In this document: positions 19,885-29,758 of the stretch, in pieces | Layout: each line of letters opens with the position of its first letter | Position numbering within the stretch: position 1 is the stretch's first letter | Origin: Ensifer sp. Root278 | GTDB taxonomy: Bacteria; Pseudomonadota; Alphaproteobacteria; Rhizobiales; Rhizobiaceae | Reading direction: 5' to 3' | DNA length: 64,000 bases | Assembly: GCF_001429285.1 (NCBI RefSeq) | Contig: NZ_LMJJ01000042.1 | Span: 186,001 to 250,000 of the forward strand | The notes under the pieces: generated by a model | Told to the model about the DNA's origin: nothing | The model's input: the letters and a program-made list of their open reading frames with translations, nothing else | Databases searched by the model: none | Position numbers and translations under genes: made by a program

Positions 19885-22881
19885 ATGACAAGGCAAGAGG
19901 CCAACGAGCAATTCCAGCTCACTTCGTTTCTGGACGGCGCCAACGCCGCCTATATCGAGCAGCTCCAAGCACGCTATGAAACGGACCCGGCGTCCGTCTC
20001 GGCCGAATGGCAGGCCTTCTTCAAGGCGCTCGCCGACCGGCCGGAAGATGTGGTGAAGGCAGCCAAGGGCGCCTCCTGGAAAAAGAACAACTGGCCGATC
20101 GCGGCCAATGGCGAACTCGTCTCTGCGCTCGACGGCGATTGGGGCACGGTCGAAAAGGTCATCGAGAAGAAGGTCAAGGCGAAGGCTGAGGAAGCCGCCG
20201 TCGCCACCGGCACTGCCGTGAGCGAGGCAGATATCCTTCAGGCGACGCGCGATTCCGTCCGCGCCATCATGATGATCCGCGCCTATCGTGCCCGTGGCCA
20301 CCTGCATGCCAAGCTCGATCCGCTCGGCCTTGCTGCCCCGGTCGAGGACTACAACGAGCTTTCGCCCTCGAACTACGGGTTTGAGGAGAAGGATCTCGAC
20401 CGCAAGATCTTCATCGACAACGTGCTCGGCCTCGAATACGCGAGCATTCGCGAAATGGTCGAAATCCTCGAGCGCACCTACTGCTCGACGATCGGCGTCG
20501 AATTCATGCACATGTCCAACCCGGAAGAGAAGGCCTGGATCCAGGAGCGCATCGAAGGACCGGACAAGGGCGTCGAGTTCACGCCCGAGGGCAAGAAGGC
20601 GATCCTCCAGAAGCTGATCGAGTCGGAAGGCTTCGAGCAGTTCATCGACGTCAAGTACAAGGGCACCAAGCGCTTTGGTCTCGACGGTGGCGAATCGCTG
20701 ATCCCGGCACTCGAGCAGATCATCAAGCGCGGCGGCCAGGAAGGCCTCAAGGAAATCGTGCTCGGCATGGCCCACCGCGGCCGCTTGAACGTGCTGTCTC
20801 AGGTGATGGCCAAGCCGCATCGCGCCATCTTCCACGAGTTCAAGGGCGGCTCCTACGCGCCTGACGACGTCGAAGGTTCGGGCGACGTGAAGTACCACCT
20901 CGGCGCTTCCTCGGACCGCGAATTCGATGGCAACAAGGTTCACCTGTCGCTGACGGCGAACCCCTCGCACCTCGAAATCGTCAACCCTGTCGTCATGGGC
21001 AAGGCCCGTGCCAAGCAGGACCAGATGGCGACCGTGTTTGAAGGCGACATCATTCCGTTGCGCGAACGCTCGAAGGTCATGCCGCTCTTGCTGCATGGCG
21101 ACGCCGCCTTTGCCGGCCAGGGCGTGATTGCTGAAATCCTCGGCCTTTCCGGCCTGCGCGGCCACCGCGTTGCCGGTACCGTCCATTTCATCATCAACAA
21201 CCAGATTGGCTTCACCACCAATCCGGCCTTCTCGCGTTCGTCGCCCTATCCGTCCGACGTCGCCAAGATGATCGAGGCGCCGATCTTCCACGTTAACGGC
21301 GACGATCCGGAAGCGGTTGTCTACGCGGCCAAGATCGCCACCGAATTCCGGATGAAGTTCCACAAGCCTGTCGTCATCGACATGTTCTGCTACCGCCGCT
21401 TCGGCCACAACGAAGGCGACGAGCCTGCGTTCACGCAGCCGAAGATGTACAAGGTCATCCGCGCCCACAAGACCGTCGTCCAGCTCTACTCCGACCGTCT
21501 GGTCGCCGAGGGCCTGATGTCGGAAGGCGAAGTCGAGAAGATGAAGGCCGACTGGCGCGCTCACCTCGAGCAGGAGTTCGAGGCTGGCCAGTCCTACAAG
21601 CCCAACAAGGCCGACTGGCTGGATGGTGTCTGGTCGGGCTTGCGCTCGGCCGACAACCAGGACGAACAGCGCCGCGGCAAGACCTCGGTGCCGATGAAGC
21701 AGCTCAAGGAAGTCGGTCGCAAGATCTCGGAGATCCCGGCCGGTTTCAATGCACACCGCACGATCCAGCGCTTCATGGAAAACCGCGCTCAGATGATCCA
21801 GACCGGCGAAGGCGTCGACTGGGCGATGGCCGAGGCACTCGCCTTCGGCACGCTCGTCACCGAAGGCACCAAGATCCGCCTTTCGGGCCAGGATTGCGAA
21901 CGCGGCACCTTCTCGCAGCGTCATTCCGTGCTCTACGATCAGCAGAGCGAAGAGCGCTACATTCCGCTTGCGAACCTGTCGCCGACCCAGGCCCGCTACG
22001 AAGTCATCAACTCGATGCTCTCGGAAGAAGCGGTCCTCGGCTTCGAATACGGTTACTCGCTCGCCCGTCCGAACGCGTTGACGCTTTGGGAAGCCCAGTT
22101 CGGCGACTTCGCCAACGGTGCACAGGTCGTCTTCGACCAGTTCATCTCGTCGGGCGAACGCAAGTGGCTGCGCATGTCTGGTCTCGTCTGCCTGCTGCCG
22201 CACGGTTATGAGGGCCAGGGTCCGGAGCACTCGTCCGCCCGCCTCGAACGCTTCCTGCAGCTCTGCGCCGAAGACAACATGCAGGTCGCCAACGTCACGA
22301 CGCCGGCGAACTACTTCCACATCCTGCGCCGGCAGGTGAAGCGCGACTTCCGCAAGCCGCTGGTCCTGATGACGCCGAAGTCGCTGCTGCGCCACAAGCG
22401 GGCGGTTTCGAGTCTGTCGGAAATGGCCGGCGAGAGCTCGTTCCACCGCCTGCTGTGGGACGATGCCGAGGTGATCAAGGATGGTCCGATCAAGCTGCAG
22501 AAGGACTCGAAGATCCGTCGCGTCGTGCTCTGCTCGGGCAAGGTCTACTACGACCTGCTCGAAGAGCGCGAGAAGCGCGGCATCGACGACGTCTACCTGC
22601 TGCGCGTCGAACAGCTCTATCCGTTCCCGGCCAAGGCGCTGATCAACGAGCTCAGCCGCTTCCGCAACGCGGAGATGGTCTGGTGCCAGGAAGAGCCGAA
22701 GAACATGGGCGCCTGGTCGTTCATCGACCCCTATCTCGAATGGGTTCTCGCCCATATCGACGCCAAGTATCAGCGCGTGCGCTACACCGGCCGTCCGGCT
22801 GCCGCCTCGCCGGCAACGGGCCTGATGTCGAAGCACCAGGCGCAGCTTGCCGCCTTCCTCGAGGACGCGCTGGGGGGCTGA
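19885..22881 (+). CDS. sucA: 2-oxoglutarate dehydrogenase E1 component
   Basis: A 998-residue thiamine-diphosphate enzyme that decarboxylates 2-oxoglutarate and passes succinyl to the E2 lipoyl domain. It begins MTRQEANEQFQLTSFLDGAN, has the E1 motifs GMAHRGRLNVLSQV, LTANPSHLEIVNPVV, HGDAAFAGQGVIAEIL, the TDP-binding HVNGDDPEAVVYA and YRRFGHNEGDEPAF, and HGYEGQGPEHSSARLERFLQ in the pyrimidine-like domain. Length is normal. The ATG at 19885 is chosen over an in-frame ATG at 19771 because the conserved N-terminus starts there. Confidence 0.98.
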   Translation: MTRQEANEQFQLTSFLDGANAAYIEQLQARYETDPASVSAEWQAFFKALADRPEDVVKAAKGASWKKNNWPIAANGELVSALDGDWGTVEKVIEKKVKAKAEEAAVATGTAVSEADILQATRDSVRAIMMIRAYRARGHLHAKLDPLGLAAPVEDYNELSPSNYGFEEKDLDRKIFIDNVLGLEYASIREMVEILERTYCSTIGVEFMHMSNPEEKAWIQERIEGPDKGVEFTPEGKKAILQKLIESEGFEQFIDVKYKGTKRFGLDGGESLIPALEQIIKRGGQEGLKEIVLGMAHRGRLNVLSQVMAKPHRAIFHEFKGGSYAPDDVEGSGDVKYHLGASSDREFDGNKVHLSLTANPSHLEIVNPVVMGKARAKQDQMATVFEGDIIPLRERSKVMPLLLHGDAAFAGQGVIAEILGLSGLRGHRVAGTVHFIINNQIGFTTNPAFSRSSPYPSDVAKMIEAPIFHVNGDDPEAVVYAAKIATEFRMKFHKPVVIDMFCYRRFGHNEGDEPAFTQPKMYKVIRAHKTVVQLYSDRLVAEGLMSEGEVEKMKADWRAHLEQEFEAGQSYKPNKADWLDGVWSGLRSADNQDEQRRGKTSVPMKQLKEVGRKISEIPAGFNAHRTIQRFMENRAQMIQTGEGVDWAMAEALAFGTLVTEGTKIRLSGQDCERGTFSQRHSVLYDQQSEERYIPLANLSPTQARYEVINSMLSEEAVLGFEYGYSLARPNALTLWEAQFGDFANGAQVVFDQFISSGERKWLRMSGLVCLLPHGYEGQGPEHSSARLERFLQLCAEDNMQVANVTTPANYFHILRRQVKRDFRKPLVLMTPKSLLRHKRAVSSLSEMAGESSFHRLLWDDAEVIKDGPIKLQKDSKIRRVVLCSGKVYYDLLEEREKRGIDDVYLLRVEQLYPFPAKALINELSRFRNAEMVWCQEEPKNMGAWSFIDPYLEWVLAHIDAKYQRVRYTGRPAAASPATGLMSKHQAQLAAFLEDALGG

Positions 22882-22937
22882 CGCTCCCCACGCTCTGAGC
22901 CAATAGAAACAGATATCTGATCAACGGAACAAAAATC

Positions 22938-24170
<1,233 letters not shown>

Positions 24171-24177
24171 GAGTTGG

Positions 24178-24207
24178 GCGGGGGCGATTGCAGCCCCCGC
24201 TTCTTTC
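24178..24207 (+). terminator. Rho-independent terminator after sucB
   Basis: GCGGGGGC (24178-24185) and GCCCCCGC (24193-24200) form the stem, followed by TTCTTTCT. Confidence 0.8.
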
Positions 24208-24234
24208 TGCGCCGCGCTTCTCCGGATCGCATCG

Positions 24235-24624
24235 ATGTCGTTCGAACTGACCTACCTGCTCTGGAGTGCCGTTCTCGCCTTCGCCTATATGATGGCGCAG
24301 GCGGGCGCCTATCGCCTGCAGCACGGCGTCATCGAAGCTGATACCAATCGCGACGTCGTGCCGGAGCCCAATGTCTTTACCGGGCGGGCGGGACGGGCGC
24401 TGCGCAATTTTCACGAGACCTATCCGGTCTTCATCGCCCTTGCGGTCGTGATAGAATTCTCCGGACGGAGCGGACCGCTCACCCAATGGGGCGTGGGGAT
24501 CTGGTTCTGGGCAAGAGCCGCCTACCTGCCGATTTATATTGGCGGCCTCGGATTGGTTCGCTCCGCCGTCTGGACCGTTTCGGCGGTCGGGCTCCTGCTG
24601 ATGATTGCGGGTATTCTGATCTGA
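24235..24624 (+). CDS. MAPEG-family membrane protein
   Basis: A 129-residue protein with four membrane helices and the bacterial MAPEG (membrane-associated eicosanoid/glutathione metabolism) pattern: an early helix with LLWSAVLAFAYMMAQ, then GRAGRALRNFHETYPVFIALA, which carries the Arg-Asn-x-x-Glu-x-x-Pro signature, and ARAAYLPIYIGG. Function of the bacterial members is unknown. It starts 27 nt after the sucB terminator and begins a run of five small genes before lpd. Confidence 0.85.
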   Translation: MSFELTYLLWSAVLAFAYMMAQAGAYRLQHGVIEADTNRDVVPEPNVFTGRAGRALRNFHETYPVFIALAVVIEFSGRSGPLTQWGVGIWFWARAAYLPIYIGGLGLVRSAVWTVSAVGLLLMIAGILI

Positions 24625-24638
24625 ACGGAGGAACTCGC

Positions 24639-25064
24639 ATGGCATCCGAACCAAACGTTCCGCCGATCCAGGTGCATCTCTGCGTCAAGGACGGCATCGC
24701 GGCGATCGCCTTTTACGAGAAGGCCTTTGGTGCCCAACACACCTTTTGCCAGCTGGCGGAGGATCGCAAGCGCGTGATGCATTCCAATCTCGCGCTCTTC
24801 GGCGGCGAGATCATGCTGCACGACGAATTTCCCGAATTCGGCTCGAACGTTCTTTCGCCGAAGACGGTCGGTGGTGCGAGCGTCGCCATCAACATCAATC
24901 TGCCTGATGCCGCCGACGTCGATGCAGCCTATGACCGGGCGATCGCCGCCGGGGCATCGACAGTTCTGGAGCCGCAGGATACCTTCTGGCACGCACGTTA
25001 CGCGCGCATCCAGGATCCCTTCGGCCACGTCTGGGCCTTCAACGCACCGGTCGCACAACCATGA
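24639..25064 (+). CDS. VOC/glyoxalase-superfamily protein (PhnB-like)
   Basis: A 141-residue protein with two beta-alpha-beta-beta-beta units of the vicinal oxygen chelate fold. It shows the PhnB-like pattern IQVHLCVKDGIAAIAFYEKAFGA, HSNLALFGGEIMLHDE and, in the second half, FWHARYARIQDPFGHVWAF. The start is preceded by CGGAGG. Its stop overlaps the LysE-family start (ATGA), so the two are translationally coupled. Substrate unknown. Confidence 0.85.
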   Translation: MASEPNVPPIQVHLCVKDGIAAIAFYEKAFGAQHTFCQLAEDRKRVMHSNLALFGGEIMLHDEFPEFGSNVLSPKTVGGASVAININLPDAADVDAAYDRAIAAGASTVLEPQDTFWHARYARIQDPFGHVWAFNAPVAQP

Positions 25065-25702
25065 GCCAATATCTCCTAGAACTCGCATCGCTGATGGCGA
25101 TCTTCGCCTTTGCGATCGTCTCTCCCGGCGCCGATCTGGCCATGGTCATGCGCCAGTCGATCGTGCATGGCCGGCGCCCGGCCATCATCACGTCCTTCGG
25201 CATCGGCACCTCGCTGATGTTCCATGTGACTTACACGATCCTCGGTCTGGGGCTGATCATTTCGCAGTCGATCTACCTCTTCAACATCGTCAAATGGTGC
25301 GGCGTCGCTTACCTGATCTATATCGGCATCAAGGCGCTCCGTGCCGGCCAGACGGAGATCAAGGTCGAGCGCGCGGAAGGCAATGAGCCGGCCAAGGGCC
25401 AGTCGACCGCCAAGGCTTTCGGCCTCGGCTTTGCCGCCAATGCGCTCAATCCGAAGCCGGTATTCTTCTTCCTGTCGATCTTCTCGACCGTCGTCAGCGC
25501 CCACACGCCGATCCTCGTCAAGTTCGGCTATGGGCTGGTCATGGCCACCTGCCTGATCCTCTGGTTCGTCGGCGTCAGCCTGTTCATGACGACGCCGCGG
25601 ATGCGCGCCGCCTTCACCCGCGCCAGCAAGTGGATCGACCGCGCCAGCGGCGTGGTCTTCATTGCGCTTGGTCTCAGGCTCGCGACGGAGAAGGCAGCGT
25701 GA
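25061..25702 (+). CDS. LysE/RhtB-family amino-acid exporter
   Basis: A 213-residue membrane protein with about six helices and the LysE-family motif SPGADLAMVMRQSIVHGRRP after the first helix (usually PGPxxxxV), then GIGTSLMFHVTYTILGLGLI, and FGLGFAANALNPKPVFFFLS in the middle. Members export lysine, threonine, homoserine or similar molecules; the substrate here is not determinable. It overlaps the upstream VOC gene by 4 nt and is directly followed by a small exported protein gene. Confidence 0.9.
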   Translation: MSQYLLELASLMAIFAFAIVSPGADLAMVMRQSIVHGRRPAIITSFGIGTSLMFHVTYTILGLGLIISQSIYLFNIVKWCGVAYLIYIGIKALRAGQTEIKVERAEGNEPAKGQSTAKAFGLGFAANALNPKPVFFFLSIFSTVVSAHTPILVKFGYGLVMATCLILWFVGVSLFMTTPRMRAAFTRASKWIDRASGVVFIALGLRLATEKAA

Positions 25703-25704
25703 TC

Positions 25705-26205
25705 ATGATCTCCGGTCGCTTCATCTTGATGCTGTTCTGCACCGCGCTTGCAGCGCCGGCTGCCGCTGCCGATTGCAAGCAGTCGCACGCGATCTACGCC
25801 GATCGTGACGGCGGCTATGAGCTGCGCTTCGAGCCGGTCGGCTCGGCAAGTGCGGCGACCAGCAACCACTTCAAGGTGGCGGTGCTCAAACCCGGGCTTC
25901 TGCTCGACGGCGTCGTGATGCCGGCGGGAGAGCCGGAACGCGCCACGGGGCTGATCATGCACAATTGCCCGGAGGGTGACGCGACCGGCGAGGAACTGCG
26001 CGCCTGCACGGTATGGCAGGGCGTCGTCTATGCGCTCGACAAGGCCGGTGCGATCAGCGAGATCCCTGGTGAAGCCGAACAGGCGGCCGAGCAGTTGCTG
26101 CTTCCCGATTTCGGGCCTTCCCTCAGAGCATCGAGCGCCTGGGGCAAGGGCAAGGCCGAGGCCGACAGCTGGGATTCTTTCACCCTCAAGGGATGCGCCG
26201 CATGA
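25705..26205 (+). CDS. Small exported protein of unknown function
   Basis: A 166-residue protein with a clear signal peptide (MISGRFILMLFCTALAAPAAAADC, cleavage near residue 22). The mature part has several Cys (DCKQ, HNC, RACTVW, KGCAA), suggesting periplasmic disulfides. I do not recognise a domain. Start choice: ATG at 25705; a GTG at 25699 overlapping the LysE-family stop is also possible. The stop overlaps the start of the following SDR gene. Confidence 0.65.
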   Translation: MISGRFILMLFCTALAAPAAAADCKQSHAIYADRDGGYELRFEPVGSASAATSNHFKVAVLKPGLLLDGVVMPAGEPERATGLIMHNCPEGDATGEELRACTVWQGVVYALDKAGAISEIPGEAEQAAEQLLLPDFGPSLRASSAWGKGKAEADSWDSFTLKGCAA

Positions 26206-26954
26206 GCGCAGGCCCCGTTCTTCTCGTGACAGGCGGTAGCCGCGGTATCGGCGCGGCGGTTTGTGTCGCCGCGGCGAAAGCCGGCTGGCGTGTCGCAGTC
26301 AACTACGCGACGAACCGTGATGCGGCAGATGCGGTTGTCGGCGCGATCGAAGCGGCCGGCGGCTCGGCGATTGCGGTTCAGGGCGATGTCGGCTCGGAGG
26401 CGGATATCCAGGCGATGTTCGCTGCCGTCGATGCGGCCTTCGGCCGGCTGGATGGCCTCGTCAACAATGCCGGCATCGTTGGGCCGACCGCGCGGATCGA
26501 CGAGATGTCGGTCGAGCGGCTGGAGCGGATGTTCCGCATTAACGTCACCGGCTCCATTCGCTGCGCGGCGGAAGCGGTTCGGCGCATGTCGACGCGCTAC
26601 GGCGGCAAGGGTGGCGCCATCGTCAACATCTCCTCGGCCGCAGCCGTGCTCGGCTCGCCGGCGCAATATGTCGACTACGCCGCCTCGAAGGGTGCGATCG
26701 ACACCTTCACCATCGGCCTTGCGCGCGAGGTTGCGACCGAGGGCATTCGCGTCAATGCGATCCGTCCCGGCGTCATCGATACCGAGATCCATGCCTCCGG
26801 CGGCCTGCCGGACCGGGCGCGCGATCTTGCTCCCACCATTCCCGTTCAGCGACCCGGCACCGCCGAGGAAGTCGCTGACGCGGTTCTCTACCTCCTGTCA
26901 GACAAGGCGACTTATGTGACGGGGGCAATTCTCAATGTCAGCGGCGGGCGGTAA
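26202..26954 (+). CDS. Short-chain dehydrogenase/reductase
   Basis: A 250-residue classical SDR. Visible are the cofactor motif LLVTGGSRGIGAAVC, NNAGIVG, INVTG, the catalytic Ser in NISSAAAVLGS and the YxxxK pair in YVDYAASKGAIDTF, and VNAIRPGVIDTEIH. The residues after the glycine motif (NYATNRDAADAV) resemble NADP-preferring members, but that is weak evidence. ATGA overlap with the preceding gene; 24 nt before lpd. Substrate unknown. Confidence 0.92.
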   Translation: MSAGPVLLVTGGSRGIGAAVCVAAAKAGWRVAVNYATNRDAADAVVGAIEAAGGSAIAVQGDVGSEADIQAMFAAVDAAFGRLDGLVNNAGIVGPTARIDEMSVERLERMFRINVTGSIRCAAEAVRRMSTRYGGKGGAIVNISSAAAVLGSPAQYVDYAASKGAIDTFTIGLAREVATEGIRVNAIRPGVIDTEIHASGGLPDRARDLAPTIPVQRPGTAEEVADAVLYLLSDKATYVTGAILNVSGGR

Positions 26955-26978
26955 CCGCCCTGAAGGAAGGATATTCTA

Positions 26979-28385
26979 ATGGCTTATGATCTCATCGTTA
27001 TCGGCAGCGGCCCCGGCGGCTATGTCTGCGCCATCAAGGCGGCTCAGCTCGGCCTGAAGGTGGCCGTCGTCGAGAAGCGCGCCACCTATGGCGGCACCTG
27101 CCTCAACATCGGCTGCATCCCGTCGAAGGCGCTACTGCATGCTTCGGAGGTGTTCCATCAGGTCGCCCATGGCGTCGACGCGCTTGGCGTCGAAGTCGCA
27201 GCACCGAAGCTGAACCTCGAAAAGATGTTGGCCCACAAGGACGCGACCGTTAAGTCCAACGTCGAGGGCGTCTCGTTCCTGTTCAAGAAGAACAAGATCG
27301 ACGGCATCCAGGGCACCGGCAAGGTTCTCGGTCAGGGCAAGGTTTCGGTCACCAACGACAAGGGCGAGGAGCAGATCCTCGAAACCAAGAACATCGTGAT
27401 CGCCACCGGCTCCGACGTCGCCGGCATTCCGGGCGTTCAGGTCGATATCGACGAGAAGGTGATCATCTCCTCGACCGGCGGCATCGCGCTCGAAAAGGTC
27501 CCGGCCAACATGATCGTCGTCGGCGGCGGCGTCATCGGCCTCGAGCTCGGCTCGGTCTGGGCGCGCCTCGGCGCCAAGGTTACGGTTGTCGAATATCTCG
27601 ATACCATCCTCGGCGGCATGGACGGCGAAGTTGCCAAGCAGTTCCAGCGCATGCTCGCGAAGCAGGGCATGGACTTCAAGCTGGGCGCCAAGGTGACCGG
27701 CGTCGTCAAGGACGGCAAGGGCGCCAAGGTGACCTTCGAGCCGGTCAAGGGCGGCGACGCCGTGACGCTCGATGCCGACGTGGTGCTGATTGCCACCGGC
27801 CGCAAGCCTTACACCGATGGTCTTGGCCTCGATAAGGCCGGCGTCGTCATGGACCAGCGCGGTCGTGTCGAGATCGACCATCACTACCAGACGAGCGTTA
27901 CCGGCATCTACGCGATCGGTGACGTCGTGCGCGGCCCGATGCTCGCCCACAAGGCGGAAGACGAAGGCGTCGCCGTTGCCGAGATCCTCGCCGGACAGGC
28001 CGGCCACGTGAACTATGACGTCATCCCGAGCGTCGTCTACACCCAGCCGGAAGTCGCCTCCGTCGGCAAGACCGAGGAAGAGCTGAAGGCTGCAGGCGTC
28101 GCCTACAAGATCGGCAAGTTCCCCTTCACAGCCAATGGCCGCGCGCGCGCCATGCTTGCCACCGACGGCTTCGTGAAGATTCTCGCCGACAAGGAAACCG
28201 ACCGGGTTCTCGGCGGCCACATCGTCGGCTTCGGCGCCGGCGAGATGATCCACGAAATCGCCGTGCTGATGGAATTCGGCGGTTCGTCGGAAGACCTCGG
28301 CCGCACCTGCCATGCGCATCCGACCATGTCGGAAGCGGTCAAGGAAGCGGCTCTTTCGACCTTCTTCAAGCCGATTCACATGTAA
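26979..28385 (+). CDS. lpd: Dihydrolipoyl dehydrogenase (E3)
   Basis: A 468-residue flavoenzyme that reoxidises the dihydrolipoyl group of SucB with NAD. The FAD motif DLIVIGSGPGGYVCAIKAAQ, the redox-active disulfide GGTCLNIGCIPSKALL, the NAD motif IVVGGGVIGLELGSVWARLG, and the C-terminal His-Glu dyad region CHAHPTMSEAVKEAA are all intact. It is very probably the E3 of the 2-oxoglutarate dehydrogenase complex encoded upstream, although five genes and a terminator intervene. GAAGGAAGG precedes the ATG. Confidence 0.97.
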   Translation: MAYDLIVIGSGPGGYVCAIKAAQLGLKVAVVEKRATYGGTCLNIGCIPSKALLHASEVFHQVAHGVDALGVEVAAPKLNLEKMLAHKDATVKSNVEGVSFLFKKNKIDGIQGTGKVLGQGKVSVTNDKGEEQILETKNIVIATGSDVAGIPGVQVDIDEKVIISSTGGIALEKVPANMIVVGGGVIGLELGSVWARLGAKVTVVEYLDTILGGMDGEVAKQFQRMLAKQGMDFKLGAKVTGVVKDGKGAKVTFEPVKGGDAVTLDADVVLIATGRKPYTDGLGLDKAGVVMDQRGRVEIDHHYQTSVTGIYAIGDVVRGPMLAHKAEDEGVAVAEILAGQAGHVNYDVIPSVVYTQPEVASVGKTEEELKAAGVAYKIGKFPFTANGRARAMLATDGFVKILADKETDRVLGGHIVGFGAGEMIHEIAVLMEFGGSSEDLGRTCHAHPTMSEAVKEAALSTFFKPIHM

Positions 28386-28395
28386 TGATCCAGCG

Positions 28396-28424
28396 AGGGG
28401 GCTGCAGCAAGCGGCCCCCTTGTT
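28396..28424 (+). terminator. Probable terminator after lpd
   Basis: AGGGGGC (28396-28402) and GCCCCCT (28414-28420) form a stem with an 11-nt loop, followed by TGTT. The T-run is short. Confidence 0.55.
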
Positions 28425-28534
28425 CCAGCCGCGCGCTTTCAACATGCCGGCTGTTGTTGCGGTGCTTTCGCCAGTGCCGCGTCAGCGTTCGCTGACATCC
28501 CCCCGGATATTTCGTGGCGGATGGCGATTATCTC

Positions 28535-29029
28535 TCACTCTTCAGAAGCAGATCGGAGCGCGTGGAAGCGCTCCTCGAACTCCCGCCTGAGGCTGCGTCG
28601 TGCTTCGGCCGCGCGCTGCCGGCGCTTGCGGTCAGCGGTGTCAGTGTTCAGCGGAGGTACGGGCGTCGGCGCGCCGTCGGCGTCGACCGCGACCATCGTG
28701 AAGTAACAGGAGTTGGTGTGTCGCCGCTCGCCACTCCTGATGTTCTCGGCCTCGACGCGGATGCCGATTTCCATCGAGGTTCGGCCGGCATTGTTGACCG
28801 CGGCACGGAAGGTGACGAGCTCGCCGACATGGATCGGCTGGCGGAAGGTCACCTGGTCGACCGAAAGCGTCACCGCATATTGCTGCGAATAGCGCGAGGC
28901 GCATGAGAAAGCCACGCGATCCAGGAGATTGAGCAGCGCGCCGCCATGGACCTTGCCGCTGAAATTGGCCATGTCCGGCGTCATCAGCACGACCATTTCG
29001 AGTTCGCGTGTGTCGTGGCTGGTTTCCAT
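28535..29029 (-). CDS. Hotdog-fold acyl-CoA thioesterase
   Basis: A 164-residue hotdog-fold protein of the YciA/BACH type. Characteristic are PDMANFSGKVHGGALLNLLD (the catalytic Asn/His-Gly-Gly helix), VTLSVDQVTFRQPIHVGELV and MEIGIRVEAENIRSGE. The C-terminal 35 residues are Arg/Glu-rich and probably helical. The start at 29029 gives the usual METSHDTREL opening; the longer frame upstream is intergenic. Likely hydrolyses medium to long acyl-CoA; the specific substrate is unknown. Confidence 0.88.
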   Translation of the reverse strand: METSHDTRELEMVVLMTPDMANFSGKVHGGALLNLLDRVAFSCASRYSQQYAVTLSVDQVTFRQPIHVGELVTFRAAVNNAGRTSMEIGIRVEAENIRSGERRHTNSCYFTMVAVDADGAPTPVPPLNTDTADRKRRQRAAEARRSLRREFEERFHALRSASEE

Positions 29030-29242
29030 TGTCCATCTCCAGAATTTGCAACGTTCAGCTTGAGTTATGCAGCTTGTCGGCGCGAAGGGAAGGCCCCACC
29101 GCATCGGCGTAGGACGGCCCCGGCGGCAGACTGGGTGTGACGATTGGACCGAGGGCTGCGACAAGCGGTCTCCTGTCCAGGCACGACGGAGGGCGCAATC
29201 ATGTTTCAAAGGACAAACGACGCCGTGGCGTCAGGAGGAAAC

Positions 29243-29731
29243 ATGAAACCGAGAGCCGTGGCCACCTCGTTGCCGAACCGGCATCTACCGCACGCCGATT
29301 GGGCCGACCGTTTCGAGCTCGCCCTCGACGGCAAGGGCGTGACCGCCGCGGAAGCGGCCGAACGTTCGCTTGGCCGTTCGCCGCGATGGATTCGCGAACT
29401 GCTGCGCCTGCGCAACCGCGTGGTCTCGCTCATTGGCCTGAAATCGGCGGCGCCGAAACCGGGTCGCTTCGGGCTGGTCGGGGCGTTTCCGGTGCTGTCG
29501 AAAAGCGATGACGAAGTGGTGCTCGGTTTTGACGACAAGCATCTCGATTTTCGCATCGTCGTCGATGTCAGGGCGGGATCCGCGGTCAACCAGATCGTCG
29601 GCGTCACCACGCTCGTCCGGCGGCACAATGCGCTCGGGCGGGTTTACCTCGCGGCGGTCACGCCGTTTCACAAGGTGATCGTGCCGACGCTTCTGGCCCG
29701 GGTGGCGGGTCCGGGCGGTCAGATTGGCTGA
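29243..29731 (+). CDS. DUF2867-like protein
   Basis: A 162-residue protein resembling DUF2867: an N-terminal LPHADWADRFELAL segment, then SPRWIRELLRLRNRVVSLIG, and strands LVGAFPVLSKSDDEVVLGFDD, HLDFRIVVDV and VTTLVRRHNALGRVYLAAV with FHKVIVPTLL near the end. AGGAGG lies 6 nt before ATG 29243 and decides the start over in-frame ATGs further upstream. No function is known. It converges on the TraB/GumN-family gene. Confidence 0.8.
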   Translation: MKPRAVATSLPNRHLPHADWADRFELALDGKGVTAAEAAERSLGRSPRWIRELLRLRNRVVSLIGLKSAAPKPGRFGLVGAFPVLSKSDDEVVLGFDDKHLDFRIVVDVRAGSAVNQIVGVTTLVRRHNALGRVYLAAVTPFHKVIVPTLLARVAGPGGQIG

Positions 29732-29758
29732 TCAGTCTCCGGCTTGAACGCCCGCCAG

